From a virus, in the IMG/VR virus record IMGVR_UViG_3300021964_000051, positions 1 to 64,000 of that record: a stretch of 64,000 nt of DNA. One strand, written 5' to 3'. Each line of letters starts with the position of its first letter. Within the stretch, counting starts at the first letter, position 1. The notes beneath the pieces were generated by a model. The model worked only from the letters and a program-made list of their open reading frames with translations, was not told where the DNA came from and made no database searches. Below, piece by piece: positions 49,587 to 57,644 of this stretch. Made by a program: the position numbers and the translations under genes.

Positions 49587-51241
49587 TACTCTTCCTCCTG
49601 TGGTGAATCTTTGCCTTCAACTAAACTATCTAATTGCTTAACAATATCAAATAGTTGATTTTCTTTTTCTTTAAATTTATCAGAAACTTCTTCAAATTCC
49701 ATTAATTCATTAACTGGAATTGTAGGGAATCCTTCAAAGAAGCCATCAACAATAGTTGTTGCAGTTGGATTTTCTTCCATAAACTCTTTAAAACCCATGT
49801 TTATTTGTCCTTCAGATTTTCTTGAAATTTTAGACATAGCAGTAGTGTGTTTCCTCATATAAGGTAACAAAGTAATTCCTTTTGTTAAAAGTCTTTTAAC
49901 TTCAGCAATAGGTTCCATTTGTCTAAAACGATTTAAATAACTATTGAATTTAGAAATAGTTTCATTACTATCAAAAATATCAACATCTGCAATAACTCTA
50001 TGGAGTTTTCTTTTTTCTGCTTTAATTTCTTTTTCTAATTCTTCAGTTGCTTCTTGAACATATTTTTCTTTGTTATTTTTAATATCATTCATCATATCCA
50101 TTAATTGTTTAATATTTTTGTCTCTTTTCTTTTTATTATCTCTTTTGTTTTTTGATTTACCAGAAGAGGCAATAACCGTTCTTAATGAAGTATTTAGTTT
50201 TTGAATTTTCCTAGCAATAAGTTTATCTTTATCTGCAAGTATTTTTTCTAATTCTGCAATTTTTTCTTCATAAAATATTTTAGATTGTTGAATTTCTCTT
50301 TTATCTTTTTTAATTCTATCAATTCTTCTTAATGCCCTTTCATATTCTGCATTTGTAGAGCCTTCTGTTCTTCTTCTCGCTCTTTGTAGCATTCTTAATC
50401 GTTCTGCTTTAACCTTGCCTCTAGGAACAAGATTCCTTGGTTGCCTTTTATATTTTTGAACATGAAGTAATCTAAACATTTCTAAGAAATCAATACTATC
50501 AACAACTGTTCCAGATTCTTCAACAGCCATTTCAAAATCAAGAATAGTATTAATATTAGATATTAGTCTATTAACATCAATATCTTCTCCTCTTTTAGTT
50601 TCTTCTCTTTCTTTTCTTGAAATAGTATAGGACTTACCTGTTAATATACCATCAACTAAGTATTCTCCATATTGTTCTTCTAAGTAGTCGGGATTATTCT
50701 TAATTGTTTGAAGTAAAGTAAGTAATTTAGAAGATTCACCTGAAGTTGCACCTAATCTTAAGTAATCTTGCATGGCTCCTCTAACAGTTAGTTTATTTTC
50801 TTCTTTAACTACTTTAATTTTATCAGAATTTCTAACCATATCAATTAAAATATCAACTTGAAATTCAAGTTGTGAAAGAAACTTATATGCAGAATCTTCT
50901 TTATTTTTTCTATCAACTGCTTCTCCTAATCTTCTTTCAGAAAGAACTCTTTTCCTAGCATCTTCTTCTTCAACTACACTATCATAAACTTCATCAGCAT
51001 CTTCTTCTTCACTTAATCTTTCATCAGCCCTTCTTGCGGCTTCATCATCTTCTTCTTCTTTAGCAATACGAATGTATTTACGATAGGAAATCATATTTTC
51101 CGAAGTGATATTATCCATCAATGATTTTTTAAGAATAGAAATACTTGCCCCTTCTTTAACTAAAGCAGCAGTAGTGTCATCTAAATCAGCCTTTCTCAAG
51201 ACATTTATCAAAGATTTGTCTTTGGCTAATTCGTAGAACAT
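49586..51241 (-). CDS. Long coiled-coil late protein
   Basis: 551 residues, ATG 51241 behind GAGGTGG. Extremely charged. Long coiled-coil segments occur at about 60-115 (IRIAKEEEDDEAARRADERL) and 300-430 (YERALRRIDRIKKDKREIQQ, IAELEKILADKDKLIARKIQ). The N-terminal 45 and C-terminal 90 residues are more compact. The basic block SKNKRDNKKKRDKN near 375 may bind DNA. A scaffold or internal core protein is plausible from position between scaffold and portal. Confidence 0.5.
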   Translation of the reverse strand: MFYELAKDKSLINVLRKADLDDTTAALVKEGASISILKKSLMDNITSENMISYRKYIRIAKEEEDDEAARRADERLSEEEDADEVYDSVVEEEDARKRVLSERRLGEAVDRKNKEDSAYKFLSQLEFQVDILIDMVRNSDKIKVVKEENKLTVRGAMQDYLRLGATSGESSKLLTLLQTIKNNPDYLEEQYGEYLVDGILTGKSYTISRKEREETKRGEDIDVNRLISNINTILDFEMAVEESGTVVDSIDFLEMFRLLHVQKYKRQPRNLVPRGKVKAERLRMLQRARRRTEGSTNAEYERALRRIDRIKKDKREIQQSKIFYEEKIAELEKILADKDKLIARKIQKLNTSLRTVIASSGKSKNKRDNKKKRDKNIKQLMDMMNDIKNNKEKYVQEATEELEKEIKAEKRKLHRVIADVDIFDSNETISKFNSYLNRFRQMEPIAEVKRLLTKGITLLPYMRKHTTAMSKISRKSEGQINMGFKEFMEENPTATTIVDGFFEGFPTIPVNELMEFEEVSDKFKEKENQLFDIVKQLDSLVEGKDSPQEEE

Positions 51242-51250
51242 TTAACCACC

Positions 51251-51475
51251 TCAAAAGGGAATGTTTTCTTTCTTTCCTCTTTTCCTAGAAGGAAGGAGAA
51301 TAACATCAGGATTATCAGCAGAAGAAGGTAAAGATTTATGAGAGGAATCTGGAGGAAGTCCAACAGACATATCTTTATTCTTTTGAACCTTATTATTTTC
51401 TTGAGCCGTCATAGCCTTAACTTTGGCTAACTCTTGAGTCAATCTTCTTTGCTTTTGGTGTAAATCTTCGCTCAT
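51251..51475 (-). CDS. Hypothetical small protein
   Basis: 74 residues, ATG 51475 with GGAGGAAAAAC. A short coiled helix (LHQKQRRLTQELAKVKAM) is followed by a disordered Ser/Pro/Asp tail ending LPSRKRGKKENIPF. It overlaps the stop of the upstream tagged gene. No family recognised. Confidence 0.5.
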   Translation of the reverse strand: MSEDLHQKQRRLTQELAKVKAMTAQENNKVQKNKDMSVGLPPDSSHKSLPSSADNPDVILLPSRKRGKKENIPF

Positions 51476-51801
51476 AGTTTTTCCTCCAATGTTCCCTGTG
51501 TTCTTTCTAAAATAGCAATGATTTGTTCTTTGGAAAGGCTTTTAATATAATTAGTAGCCCTATCAATTAAATCTTCTCTTGTCATTTCAGCAAGATTAGA
51601 CATATCTTCTTCAAAAACCATATCTAAACTATCCACTCTTCCTCTTGGATTTAGGTCAGCAATAGGATTTCCTCCCTTCATTCTTGTTTGAGTGGGTCTT
51701 TTGACCTTATTACTCAAAACCTTTTCAGGGATTTCTTTACCCCCTCCAAGTTTGCCTTTTCTATCTCTTACTGCTTTTAAAATATTTTCCCAATTATTCA
51801 T
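51472..51801 (-). CDS. Late protein with W-x-x-I-L-K tag
   Basis: 109 residues from ATG 51801, chosen for the AGGAGAGTTGA before it; the longer reading from 51852 would lie inside the portal gene. Starts MNNWENILKAVRDRKGK. A basic Gly-rich region follows (KRPTQTRMKGGNPIADL), then a helical C-terminus (EMTREDLIDRATNYIKSL, EQIIAILERT) resembling a small SAP or HTH-like unit. The start lies 1 base past the portal stop. Confidence 0.6.
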   Translation of the reverse strand: MNNWENILKAVRDRKGKLGGGKEIPEKVLSNKVKRPTQTRMKGGNPIADLNPRGRVDSLDMVFEEDMSNLAEMTREDLIDRATNYIKSLSKEQIIAILERTQGTLEEKL

Positions 51802-51802
51802 C

Positions 51803-53443
51803 TTAATCAACTCTCCTTTCGGTTCTGTTGTCATTGTTTTGATTACCTGCATCTAATGGTAATCCCGAAAGTCTCTTATCGGGTGCTACGCTCATCCTGC
51901 TTTTATTCCTTGTGGCGGGTGGGTTCTCTTGAGGTTTCCCTCCGCCTTCCATAGCCTGTTCTTGCATCTGCCCTAGTTGTGAAGCATCAATATTTGTTCC
52001 TGCATAGGGGTCAGGAGCCGCTTGTTCTCCTTCACCTTCTGCTGGCGGTTTTTCTTCGGGTTCAGGTTTCTTAAAAGTAAAGTTACCATCTTCATCCATA
52101 TCAACATCAAATCCTAAATTTTTAGTTGATGCTGCGATATTAACTTCTATTTCACGCTTACGAAGAACAGCAATTTCATCTTCTTCTTCGCTCGGTGGTA
52201 ATTTCAAATCCCAATCTGTAATTCCAAATTGTTTAACAAGGAACGGAAATACATAATTATTATACACAGTTTGTGCTTTTTGAACTGCACGATTTGTTAC
52301 GAGGATTTGCATACCTTCATTGTTTAATCCACCGCTTGTAGTGTTATCAGCCATGAATACTTTACTTACACCATAGAACGCTGAAATTCTATCTCGCAAA
52401 TCATCTTTAACAGAAACATAATCCATTTCCTTAAGACTATCCATGAACTTAATCCATTCAACTGCTCCCTTACCACTTTCTGCTTCAATTCCCATAACTG
52501 GGATAAAATGAGGGTCAGCCTCCATTTTTTCTTTTACTGAACGCCAAAAAGAACGCATTGAGTCCATATTTCTAGTTTGAACTGCAAGTAATCCTCTCGG
52601 CATTCTGCTCTTAGTATAAGATTGATTAACATAGTTTTCCATAGCAATAAGAGTCATAATATTATTAAATAAAGTAATAACAGGAGACATACCATAAAGA
52701 CGAGAAGGACTATATTTACTAAAATGTAATACTTCTCCCTTTAAAAAGTGCTGGTCTTCCCCATTTACTCTATTAACATAATGAATAGGAAATAAATTAC
52801 TATCACAGACTTCACATCTTTCGTGAGGGTCAGGATGAATGACTCCACGATGATTTACACAAGTGAAACCTTTAGTTCCTCTTTGTCCATTTTCATCACT
52901 ATAAATAAACATAGTAACTGGGTCGCCACGATAAATTTCTTTAATTCTATGCATTCTAATTTTACCATTACCATCAATAAAATATTCTTTAACCAAAACA
53001 ATGTAAGCATCGTCCATGATATTTAAATCATCTTCAAGTTCTTGAAGAACATCAATAAATAGTTGTTCAGATTTATTAACATATCCTTCAATGAATCTTT
53101 CAGCATATTCTAATTGTTTAACATCAGGAATTTTTAAATCAGGACTTTTACAACGAGAACATTCTTGAACAGGTCTTTTATGTTCTTTTCCACAAGAATT
53201 ACATAGTGCTTCATAAGACTTTTCCCAAACATATCCTCTTCTAAAAACTTCTTGTTTTAGTTGAGTAATACAAGTTCTAGCAATAACAGATTGATTAACA
53301 ATATTATAGATAATTGGGCCAGTCATCATGTGATTGGTTTCCCTTTCTTGGATGCCCATATTGAAAACTTTTCTATCAGCAGGTTTAGGAGTTTGCCTCC
53401 TAAAGAGGTTACTAAAACTAAATCTTCTGCTATCTTCAGCCAT
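51803..53443 (-). CDS. Portal protein with two zinc ribbons
   Basis: 546 residues, ATG 53443 behind CAGGGGGTG. Forms the DNA channel of the capsid. Portal features: an early basic segment, NIVNQSVIARTCITQLKQEVFRRGYVW, EVLHFSKYSPSRLYGMSPV, DLRDRISAFYGVSKVF, GGLNNEGMQILVTNRAVQ. Two Cys-rich insertions appear: CNSCGKEHKRPVQECSRC near 82-99 and CVNHRGVIHPDPHERCEVC near 197-215, each fitting one zinc. The C-terminal 100 residues are Pro/Glu/Gly-rich and disordered. Confidence 0.88.
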   Translation of the reverse strand: MAEDSRRFSFSNLFRRQTPKPADRKVFNMGIQERETNHMMTGPIIYNIVNQSVIARTCITQLKQEVFRRGYVWEKSYEALCNSCGKEHKRPVQECSRCKSPDLKIPDVKQLEYAERFIEGYVNKSEQLFIDVLQELEDDLNIMDDAYIVLVKEYFIDGNGKIRMHRIKEIYRGDPVTMFIYSDENGQRGTKGFTCVNHRGVIHPDPHERCEVCDSNLFPIHYVNRVNGEDQHFLKGEVLHFSKYSPSRLYGMSPVITLFNNIMTLIAMENYVNQSYTKSRMPRGLLAVQTRNMDSMRSFWRSVKEKMEADPHFIPVMGIEAESGKGAVEWIKFMDSLKEMDYVSVKDDLRDRISAFYGVSKVFMADNTTSGGLNNEGMQILVTNRAVQKAQTVYNNYVFPFLVKQFGITDWDLKLPPSEEEDEIAVLRKREIEVNIAASTKNLGFDVDMDEDGNFTFKKPEPEEKPPAEGEGEQAAPDPYAGTNIDASQLGQMQEQAMEGGGKPQENPPATRNKSRMSVAPDKRLSGLPLDAGNQNNDNRTERRVD

Positions 53444-53496
53444 TGATTACACCCCCTGTTTAAAGCCTACGCTATTCCTGCCTATCAACGCTTCGG

Positions 53497-53736
53497 TTAG
53501 GGTCGTCCACTATCCTCAACATCATACCTTTCATTACTTGAACGAAGCATTTCTTCAAGAATACCCTTTAAACACATAACTTGCTTTTCAGGGCGTTTAT
53601 ATCCAAGTTTAAGATAGTAGATGACCATTCTTTTATTAATATCAGATAAATTACTAAAGCGAACATATTTAGTTCTATCTTTTGGTAATTTATCAGAAAC
53701 AATTCCTTCTTTTAATTCTTTCCAAGTCATTGACAT
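53497..53736 (-). CDS. Small late protein with tag-like N-terminus
   Basis: 79 residues from ATG 53736 (GGTGATATTA upstream). Starts MSMTWKELKEGIVSD, a variant of the W-x-x-I/L-x-K tag. Helical remainder with NLSDINKRMVIYYLKLGYK and MCLKGILEEML. Directly downstream of the tagged zinc protein at 53742. The 53 bases before the portal start (53444-53496) hold no gene. Confidence 0.5.
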   Translation of the reverse strand: MSMTWKELKEGIVSDKLPKDRTKYVRFSNLSDINKRMVIYYLKLGYKRPEKQVMCLKGILEEMLRSSNERYDVEDSGRP

Positions 53737-53741
53737 TAATA

Positions 53742-54029
53742 TCACCACAATTTTTTACAGGCTAAACATTTAGGAGTAGTAATTCTTCCTTTACATTGGT
53801 CACAGTTATGTCGTGCTTTGAAATTAGCACGACGCTTTTTGTTAGTATGTGTTCCGCCACCACGATTCTTTCCTTTTCCTTTGTAATTACCATAACCCTT
53901 CGCACCAGCATGAATTTTCTTTCCTTCGTGAGTAAGCATCATAATTTTCTTACCTTCCCTATCAGAAGCATAAACACGACCAACTCTCATATCTTTTTTG
54001 TCTTTCTTTAAAATTTCTTCCCATACCAT
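53742..54029 (-). CDS. Basic zinc-ribbon protein with W-x-x-I-L-K tag
   Basis: 95 residues from ATG 54029 with AGGAGATGAT. Starts MVWEEILKKDKKDMRVG. A middle beta pair (GRVYASDREGKKIMMLTHEG) leads to a Gly/Lys-rich basic stretch (AKGYGNYKGKGKNRGGGTH) and a C-terminal ribbon with CDQC and CLAC. Strongly basic, likely to bind DNA or RNA and perhaps packaged with it. Confidence 0.65.
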   Translation of the reverse strand: MVWEEILKKDKKDMRVGRVYASDREGKKIMMLTHEGKKIHAGAKGYGNYKGKGKNRGGGTHTNKKRRANFKARHNCDQCKGRITTPKCLACKKLW

Positions 54030-54040
54030 AATATCATCTC

Positions 54041-54205
54041 CTAATAAGGCTTTGTCCATAATTTTGCTTCATCAATTTTACAAGTCCAACAGCGTTTGGA
54101 AATAGTTTCTTTTTTACATTTTCTACAAACGGTTGCGTATCTAATTTTTTTAGGCAGTTTTGTTCTTACTCTATGCTTAAAAACATCATAATGTCTGCGA
54201 GGCAT
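54041..54205 (-). CDS. Mini zinc-ribbon protein, 54 residues
   Basis: ATG 54205 overlaps the stop of the upstream gene by one base spacing and has AGGAAAGGTTGA before it; stop TAG 54041-54043. A basic N-terminus (MPRRHYDVFKHRVRTKLPKK) precedes CRKC at 27-30 and CWTC at 39-42. Ends KLWTKPY, and its neighbour ends KKLW. It lies in the portal-terminase interval with other basic ribbons. Confidence 0.6.
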   Translation of the reverse strand: MPRRHYDVFKHRVRTKLPKKIRYATVCRKCKKETISKRCWTCKIDEAKLWTKPY

Positions 54206-54580
54206 TCAACCTTTCCTCCTTTTATAAGTTTTACAAGCGGCACAGGTTGGTCGGCATCTTTGCTTTGTTCCTTTAGAAGCATCCTTTCTTCCGCAAGGTT
54301 TTGTTCCTTCCTTATCATCTTCGCAAGATTGACAAGAAACCCAACCTTTCTGTCCATCTCCACCTCTTCTTGAAAACCAACCGTGAAGTCCTTCCTCTTT
54401 TTCTCTTTTGAAATTATCTCCGCCTTTTTTTACAGAATTACCCCAATTCTTTGCACCGACCTTTCGGCATTGAACCAAAGCACCTGAAGCATAAGCAGAA
54501 GGCCATTTCTTATAACGACTCCGCACCTTATGATAACAGGCATCTTTTTCCTTTATGAGTTCTTCAAACCATAAGGACAT
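54206..54580 (-). CDS. DUF5872-like Cys/Trp-rich protein with tag-like N-terminus
   Basis: 124 residues, ATG 54580 with GGTGATTTAA. Starts MSLWFEELIKEKDACYHKV. It carries two segments that I recall as widespread in large-virus and phage proteins: KDACYHKVRSRYKKWPSAYA followed by SGALVQCRKVGAKNWG, and GLHGWFSRRGG, GWVSCQSC, PCGRK, CRPTCAAC. The second resembles the DUF5872 type. Cysteines suggest zinc. Role unknown; such modules are common in virion-associated polyproteins. Confidence 0.6.
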   Translation of the reverse strand: MSLWFEELIKEKDACYHKVRSRYKKWPSAYASGALVQCRKVGAKNWGNSVKKGGDNFKREKEEGLHGWFSRRGGDGQKGWVSCQSCEDDKEGTKPCGRKDASKGTKQRCRPTCAACKTYKRRKG

Positions 54581-56204
54581 TTAAATCACCCTTCCAAACG
54601 CTTCCTTTTTCTTCCACATATAACTTAATATATGTATGCATTCTTCCTATCGCATAATTGTAATTATTTCCTGATTCATACATATAATCTGCTATTTTTA
54701 ATTCATGTAAAATTTTATTAAGTCTTTCATTGTCGTGTGATTTTCCTCTATTTAAAGATAAAATGTTTTTTGCTGTTTTAATAATATGTTCTACTGCGCT
54801 ATCATCTAATCCTTTCTTTTGTCTTAAATAAGGCGTGGAACTTTTAATAACTGTTCCGATTTGTTCAAGCGAATCCATCACAGAAATTTTACAATTATCT
54901 TTATATTTTTGAATATCGTCAAGATTAATATTTTCTTTTGTCCAATCAAATCCTACATGGTCTTTATGATTTTCCCACTTCATTAATTTAAAAATTTCAT
55001 CACATCTATTTTTATACCAGTCTGCTTTCTTGTATGATTTCTTCATACGAATCAATTCAAGAAGCAATTCAGCATTACCTTTCTTTAATCTAAAATGAGG
55101 TAAGCATTTTGTTAAAAGATTAGAAACATCTGCCTGTGAATAAAAATTTAAACGATTAATAAGACGAGTATCTTGTGGTGATTTTTGGTCTAAGTGCATA
55201 CGGCCAAAACCAATTGATTTGTGCATTTCTTGCATAAAAGCCTTACCTCTTTCACCAGTAGCAACTAAACCTACTCTTGGGTTCATATTACGGTCAAGAG
55301 TAATATAACCATCAGAGTCAATAAACGCAGCAGTATAAGCCCAAATATTTTTCTTTATCATTGAAGGAACTTTATAGTAAGAACCCTTCACAGAAACAAT
55401 ATCTAGTTTTTTAATTGCCTTTGAGATAGAATTAGGGCTTGCCGCTTTATGTAAAGTAGAAGGCATTCTTTCGTGAATACTTGACGCATTAATTCCTGGA
55501 TTTTCACAAACCATTTTGAGAATAAAATCATTTTGTCTTTCATTTTTTGATTTAGTAAGTGATTGGTCAGTAATTTTGTTAATTGCTCCTCTAAAATCTT
55601 TTTTAGCAGAACTCATAGTTTTATGTAAATCAGAATATTTTTTTCCATAAGCCATTCCTGTTTGCTCAATTTCTGCCTCCCAAAACTTACAAAGAGCATC
55701 AATAGTCTCTCTTCTTAATTCAGCACTTTTCATCTTATGGAGTTTTGACAAATCTTTTTCGTTATAGCGCATCTTTCTAAGTGGAATCTGATAATCATTT
55801 AACCAAGTTATAGAATCAATACACTTATTTAAATGGTCAGTATAAGCATCAATCATTGTATCAATTGCTTTTGACATTCGTGTTCGGTGTTCTCCTTTTA
55901 ATGCACGACGAGCCTTTCTCATCTTTCTAACTAAATCGGGAATAGTATGTTCTTGAACAATGTATTCATTAGGAAATTCAGTTAATCTTTTTCTTGCATC
56001 ACTAGCATTAATGTTAAAAGAATTAGATAATTTAACGATTTCTTCATGCTCAGACATTACATAAGAATTACTAAAAACACTCTTTAATTCAGTATCTAAT
56101 TGTTCCTCTATGGTATCTTTGACACTCTCTTCTTCTTCGTCTAAATCGGCCAAACGGTTCATTTGTTCAGCCGCTTGTCGGTATTTATCTGCCTGTTCTG
56201 TCAT
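54564..56204 (-). CDS. Winged-helix plus LAGLIDADG-domain protein beside terminase
   Basis: 546 residues, ATG 56204 behind GAGGTATTT. Helical N-terminal 220 residues; a winged-helix-like segment near 225-285 (DFILKMVCENPGINASSIHE, SPNSISKAIKKLDIVSVKG); then WAYTAAFIDSDGYITLDR near 290-307, which fits the LAGLIDADG catalytic motif with Asp. Strands and helices follow (FGRMHLDQKS, RLINRLNFYSQ, AELLLELIRMKKSYKKADWY), as in one LAGLIDADG unit. It lies directly downstream of TerL, 9 bases away, where many cos phages carry an HNH nuclease. It may assist genome cleavage or be a homing enzyme that became fixed. Confidence 0.65.
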   Translation of the reverse strand: MTEQADKYRQAAEQMNRLADLDEEEESVKDTIEEQLDTELKSVFSNSYVMSEHEEIVKLSNSFNINASDARKRLTEFPNEYIVQEHTIPDLVRKMRKARRALKGEHRTRMSKAIDTMIDAYTDHLNKCIDSITWLNDYQIPLRKMRYNEKDLSKLHKMKSAELRRETIDALCKFWEAEIEQTGMAYGKKYSDLHKTMSSAKKDFRGAINKITDQSLTKSKNERQNDFILKMVCENPGINASSIHERMPSTLHKAASPNSISKAIKKLDIVSVKGSYYKVPSMIKKNIWAYTAAFIDSDGYITLDRNMNPRVGLVATGERGKAFMQEMHKSIGFGRMHLDQKSPQDTRLINRLNFYSQADVSNLLTKCLPHFRLKKGNAELLLELIRMKKSYKKADWYKNRCDEIFKLMKWENHKDHVGFDWTKENINLDDIQKYKDNCKISVMDSLEQIGTVIKSSTPYLRQKKGLDDSAVEHIIKTAKNILSLNRGKSHDNERLNKILHELKIADYMYESGNNYNYAIGRMHTYIKLYVEEKGSVWKGDLNVLMV

Positions 56205-56213
56205 ATAAATACC

Positions 56214-57644
56214 TCAAAAGTTCAAGCCTATGGTGGACGAAAAGCCCTGTTGTGGTCGTTGTGGCTCATCACCAAACAGTCCTAAATCATCAAGGAGTAT
56301 GAAGTTATCCGAGGCTTGGTATGTGGCCGCATTTGCTAAAGCAAGGCTCATCACCATGTCGTCATGCGCCCCAATTCCCTCAAACTTTCCTCGTTCAGTA
56401 ATCGCAAACATTGACATTTCTTCAATCAATAATGAAGAAACTTTTCTACTCTCTTCGTTGCCGTATGGAAAGTTAATCTTTCCATTTTCAAGAGTCATCT
56501 GTAAATTAAGAATAATCTCCTGTTTCTTTCTTCGGGTTGTATCAAAATCATGAACATTTACATCAGCAACTTGCCGAAGTTCTTGAGTAAAGGATTTAGC
56601 AAATGTGTTTGTTTCAAACAGAATAACTTCTGGTCTAAAGACCTGATTTAGTAATTTTACCTTTTGAATGTTTTCACGAAACTGAACATTTTTTGCTCTA
56701 TCAACATAGACAATAGATTTATTTTCATTAGCGTCCATTTCAATGACAGTAATAACATTATAGTCGCCATCTGTTGAAATAGCAGGGTCTACGCCAATAA
56801 AATACTTATATCCTTCACGCTTCAAAGGCTTCAATACTAAGTCTTTATTCTTAGCATTCTCTAAATGTTCTGGACTAAACAAAGAAGTTCCTGTTGAAAT
56901 CGGAACACACATATATTCTCTTGTGAACATCAATGAACCAACTTCCGCCTTACGAGCCATTAATGCTTCATAGTTCCAACGCTCAGGCCATAGCGGTTCG
57001 TTTAGTGCGTTTAAACAGGGGTAAGTTCTAACAGTATAAGCAGTATTTTCTGCTAATTGTTGGTAAATATCTGTATAACTGAAAGGAGTTCCAATGACAC
57101 GCAAAGAAGCGGTGTGGTGAAGAGTAGGAATCATATCACCATAAAACCAATCAGTCACTTTTTGAATACCTGTCATACTAAACTCTTTCAAAGGGTCGTC
57201 AATAATAATTTCTTGAGGGTGAAGCCCACGAATCTGCGAACCAACCGACCTCTCAAGGATTTGGTTTCCATTGGTTAATGTAATGTTTCCAATAGCCCAA
57301 CCTCTTGCGGGTTTAAACTTCTTAAGCATTGGATGGGTGAACATTTTATCAATGTCTCTCATGTGAACGAGAGTCTGCTTTTGGTTAGAAGAAATATAAA
57401 GCATTTGATATGGTGGCTCTTCAAAAATTAACTTCCATACAACCCAACTGTGCATAAATACAGATTTACCGTGGTCACGGGAACAAATAATAACTGTTCT
57501 TTGGGTAGTGTTCATTAATTCGTGCCATTCTTGAATATAGGAAGGAAAGTCAAAACCTAATACATTTTGAAAGAAATACGGAAATGAATTGCGGGACAAT
57601 TGCATATCCATTTCGTGTTCAAAATTGAAGGCTTCTAATTCCAT
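56214..57644 (-). CDS. terL: Terminase large subunit
   Basis: 476 residues, ATG 57644 with GGAGGCG. Motor that packages DNA into the prohead. Walker A-like CSRDHGKS at 54-61, Walker B EIIIDDP near 145-151, and coupling motif GTPFSYTDIYQ. Nuclease residues: FIGVDPAISTDGDYNVI, VILFETNTF, GAHDDMVMSLALAN with the paired aspartates. The length is near normal. The C-terminus is Gln/Pro-rich. No small subunit is recognised nearby; the winged-helix/LAGLIDADG protein downstream or one of the large genes upstream could supply DNA recognition. Confidence 0.92.
   Translation of the reverse strand: MELEAFNFEHEMDMQLSRNSFPYFFQNVLGFDFPSYIQEWHELMNTTQRTVIICSRDHGKSVFMHSWVVWKLIFEEPPYQMLYISSNQKQTLVHMRDIDKMFTHPMLKKFKPARGWAIGNITLTNGNQILERSVGSQIRGLHPQEIIIDDPLKEFSMTGIQKVTDWFYGDMIPTLHHTASLRVIGTPFSYTDIYQQLAENTAYTVRTYPCLNALNEPLWPERWNYEALMARKAEVGSLMFTREYMCVPISTGTSLFSPEHLENAKNKDLVLKPLKREGYKYFIGVDPAISTDGDYNVITVIEMDANENKSIVYVDRAKNVQFRENIQKVKLLNQVFRPEVILFETNTFAKSFTQELRQVADVNVHDFDTTRRKKQEIILNLQMTLENGKINFPYGNEESRKVSSLLIEEMSMFAITERGKFEGIGAHDDMVMSLALANAATYQASDNFILLDDLGLFGDEPQRPQQGFSSTIGLNF

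Noticed and set aside
53444-53496. TTTAAA at 53459-53464 as a promoter for the portal gene.
   Set aside because: It is only 16-21 bases from the start codon, so a transcript start 25 bases downstream would fall inside the gene.
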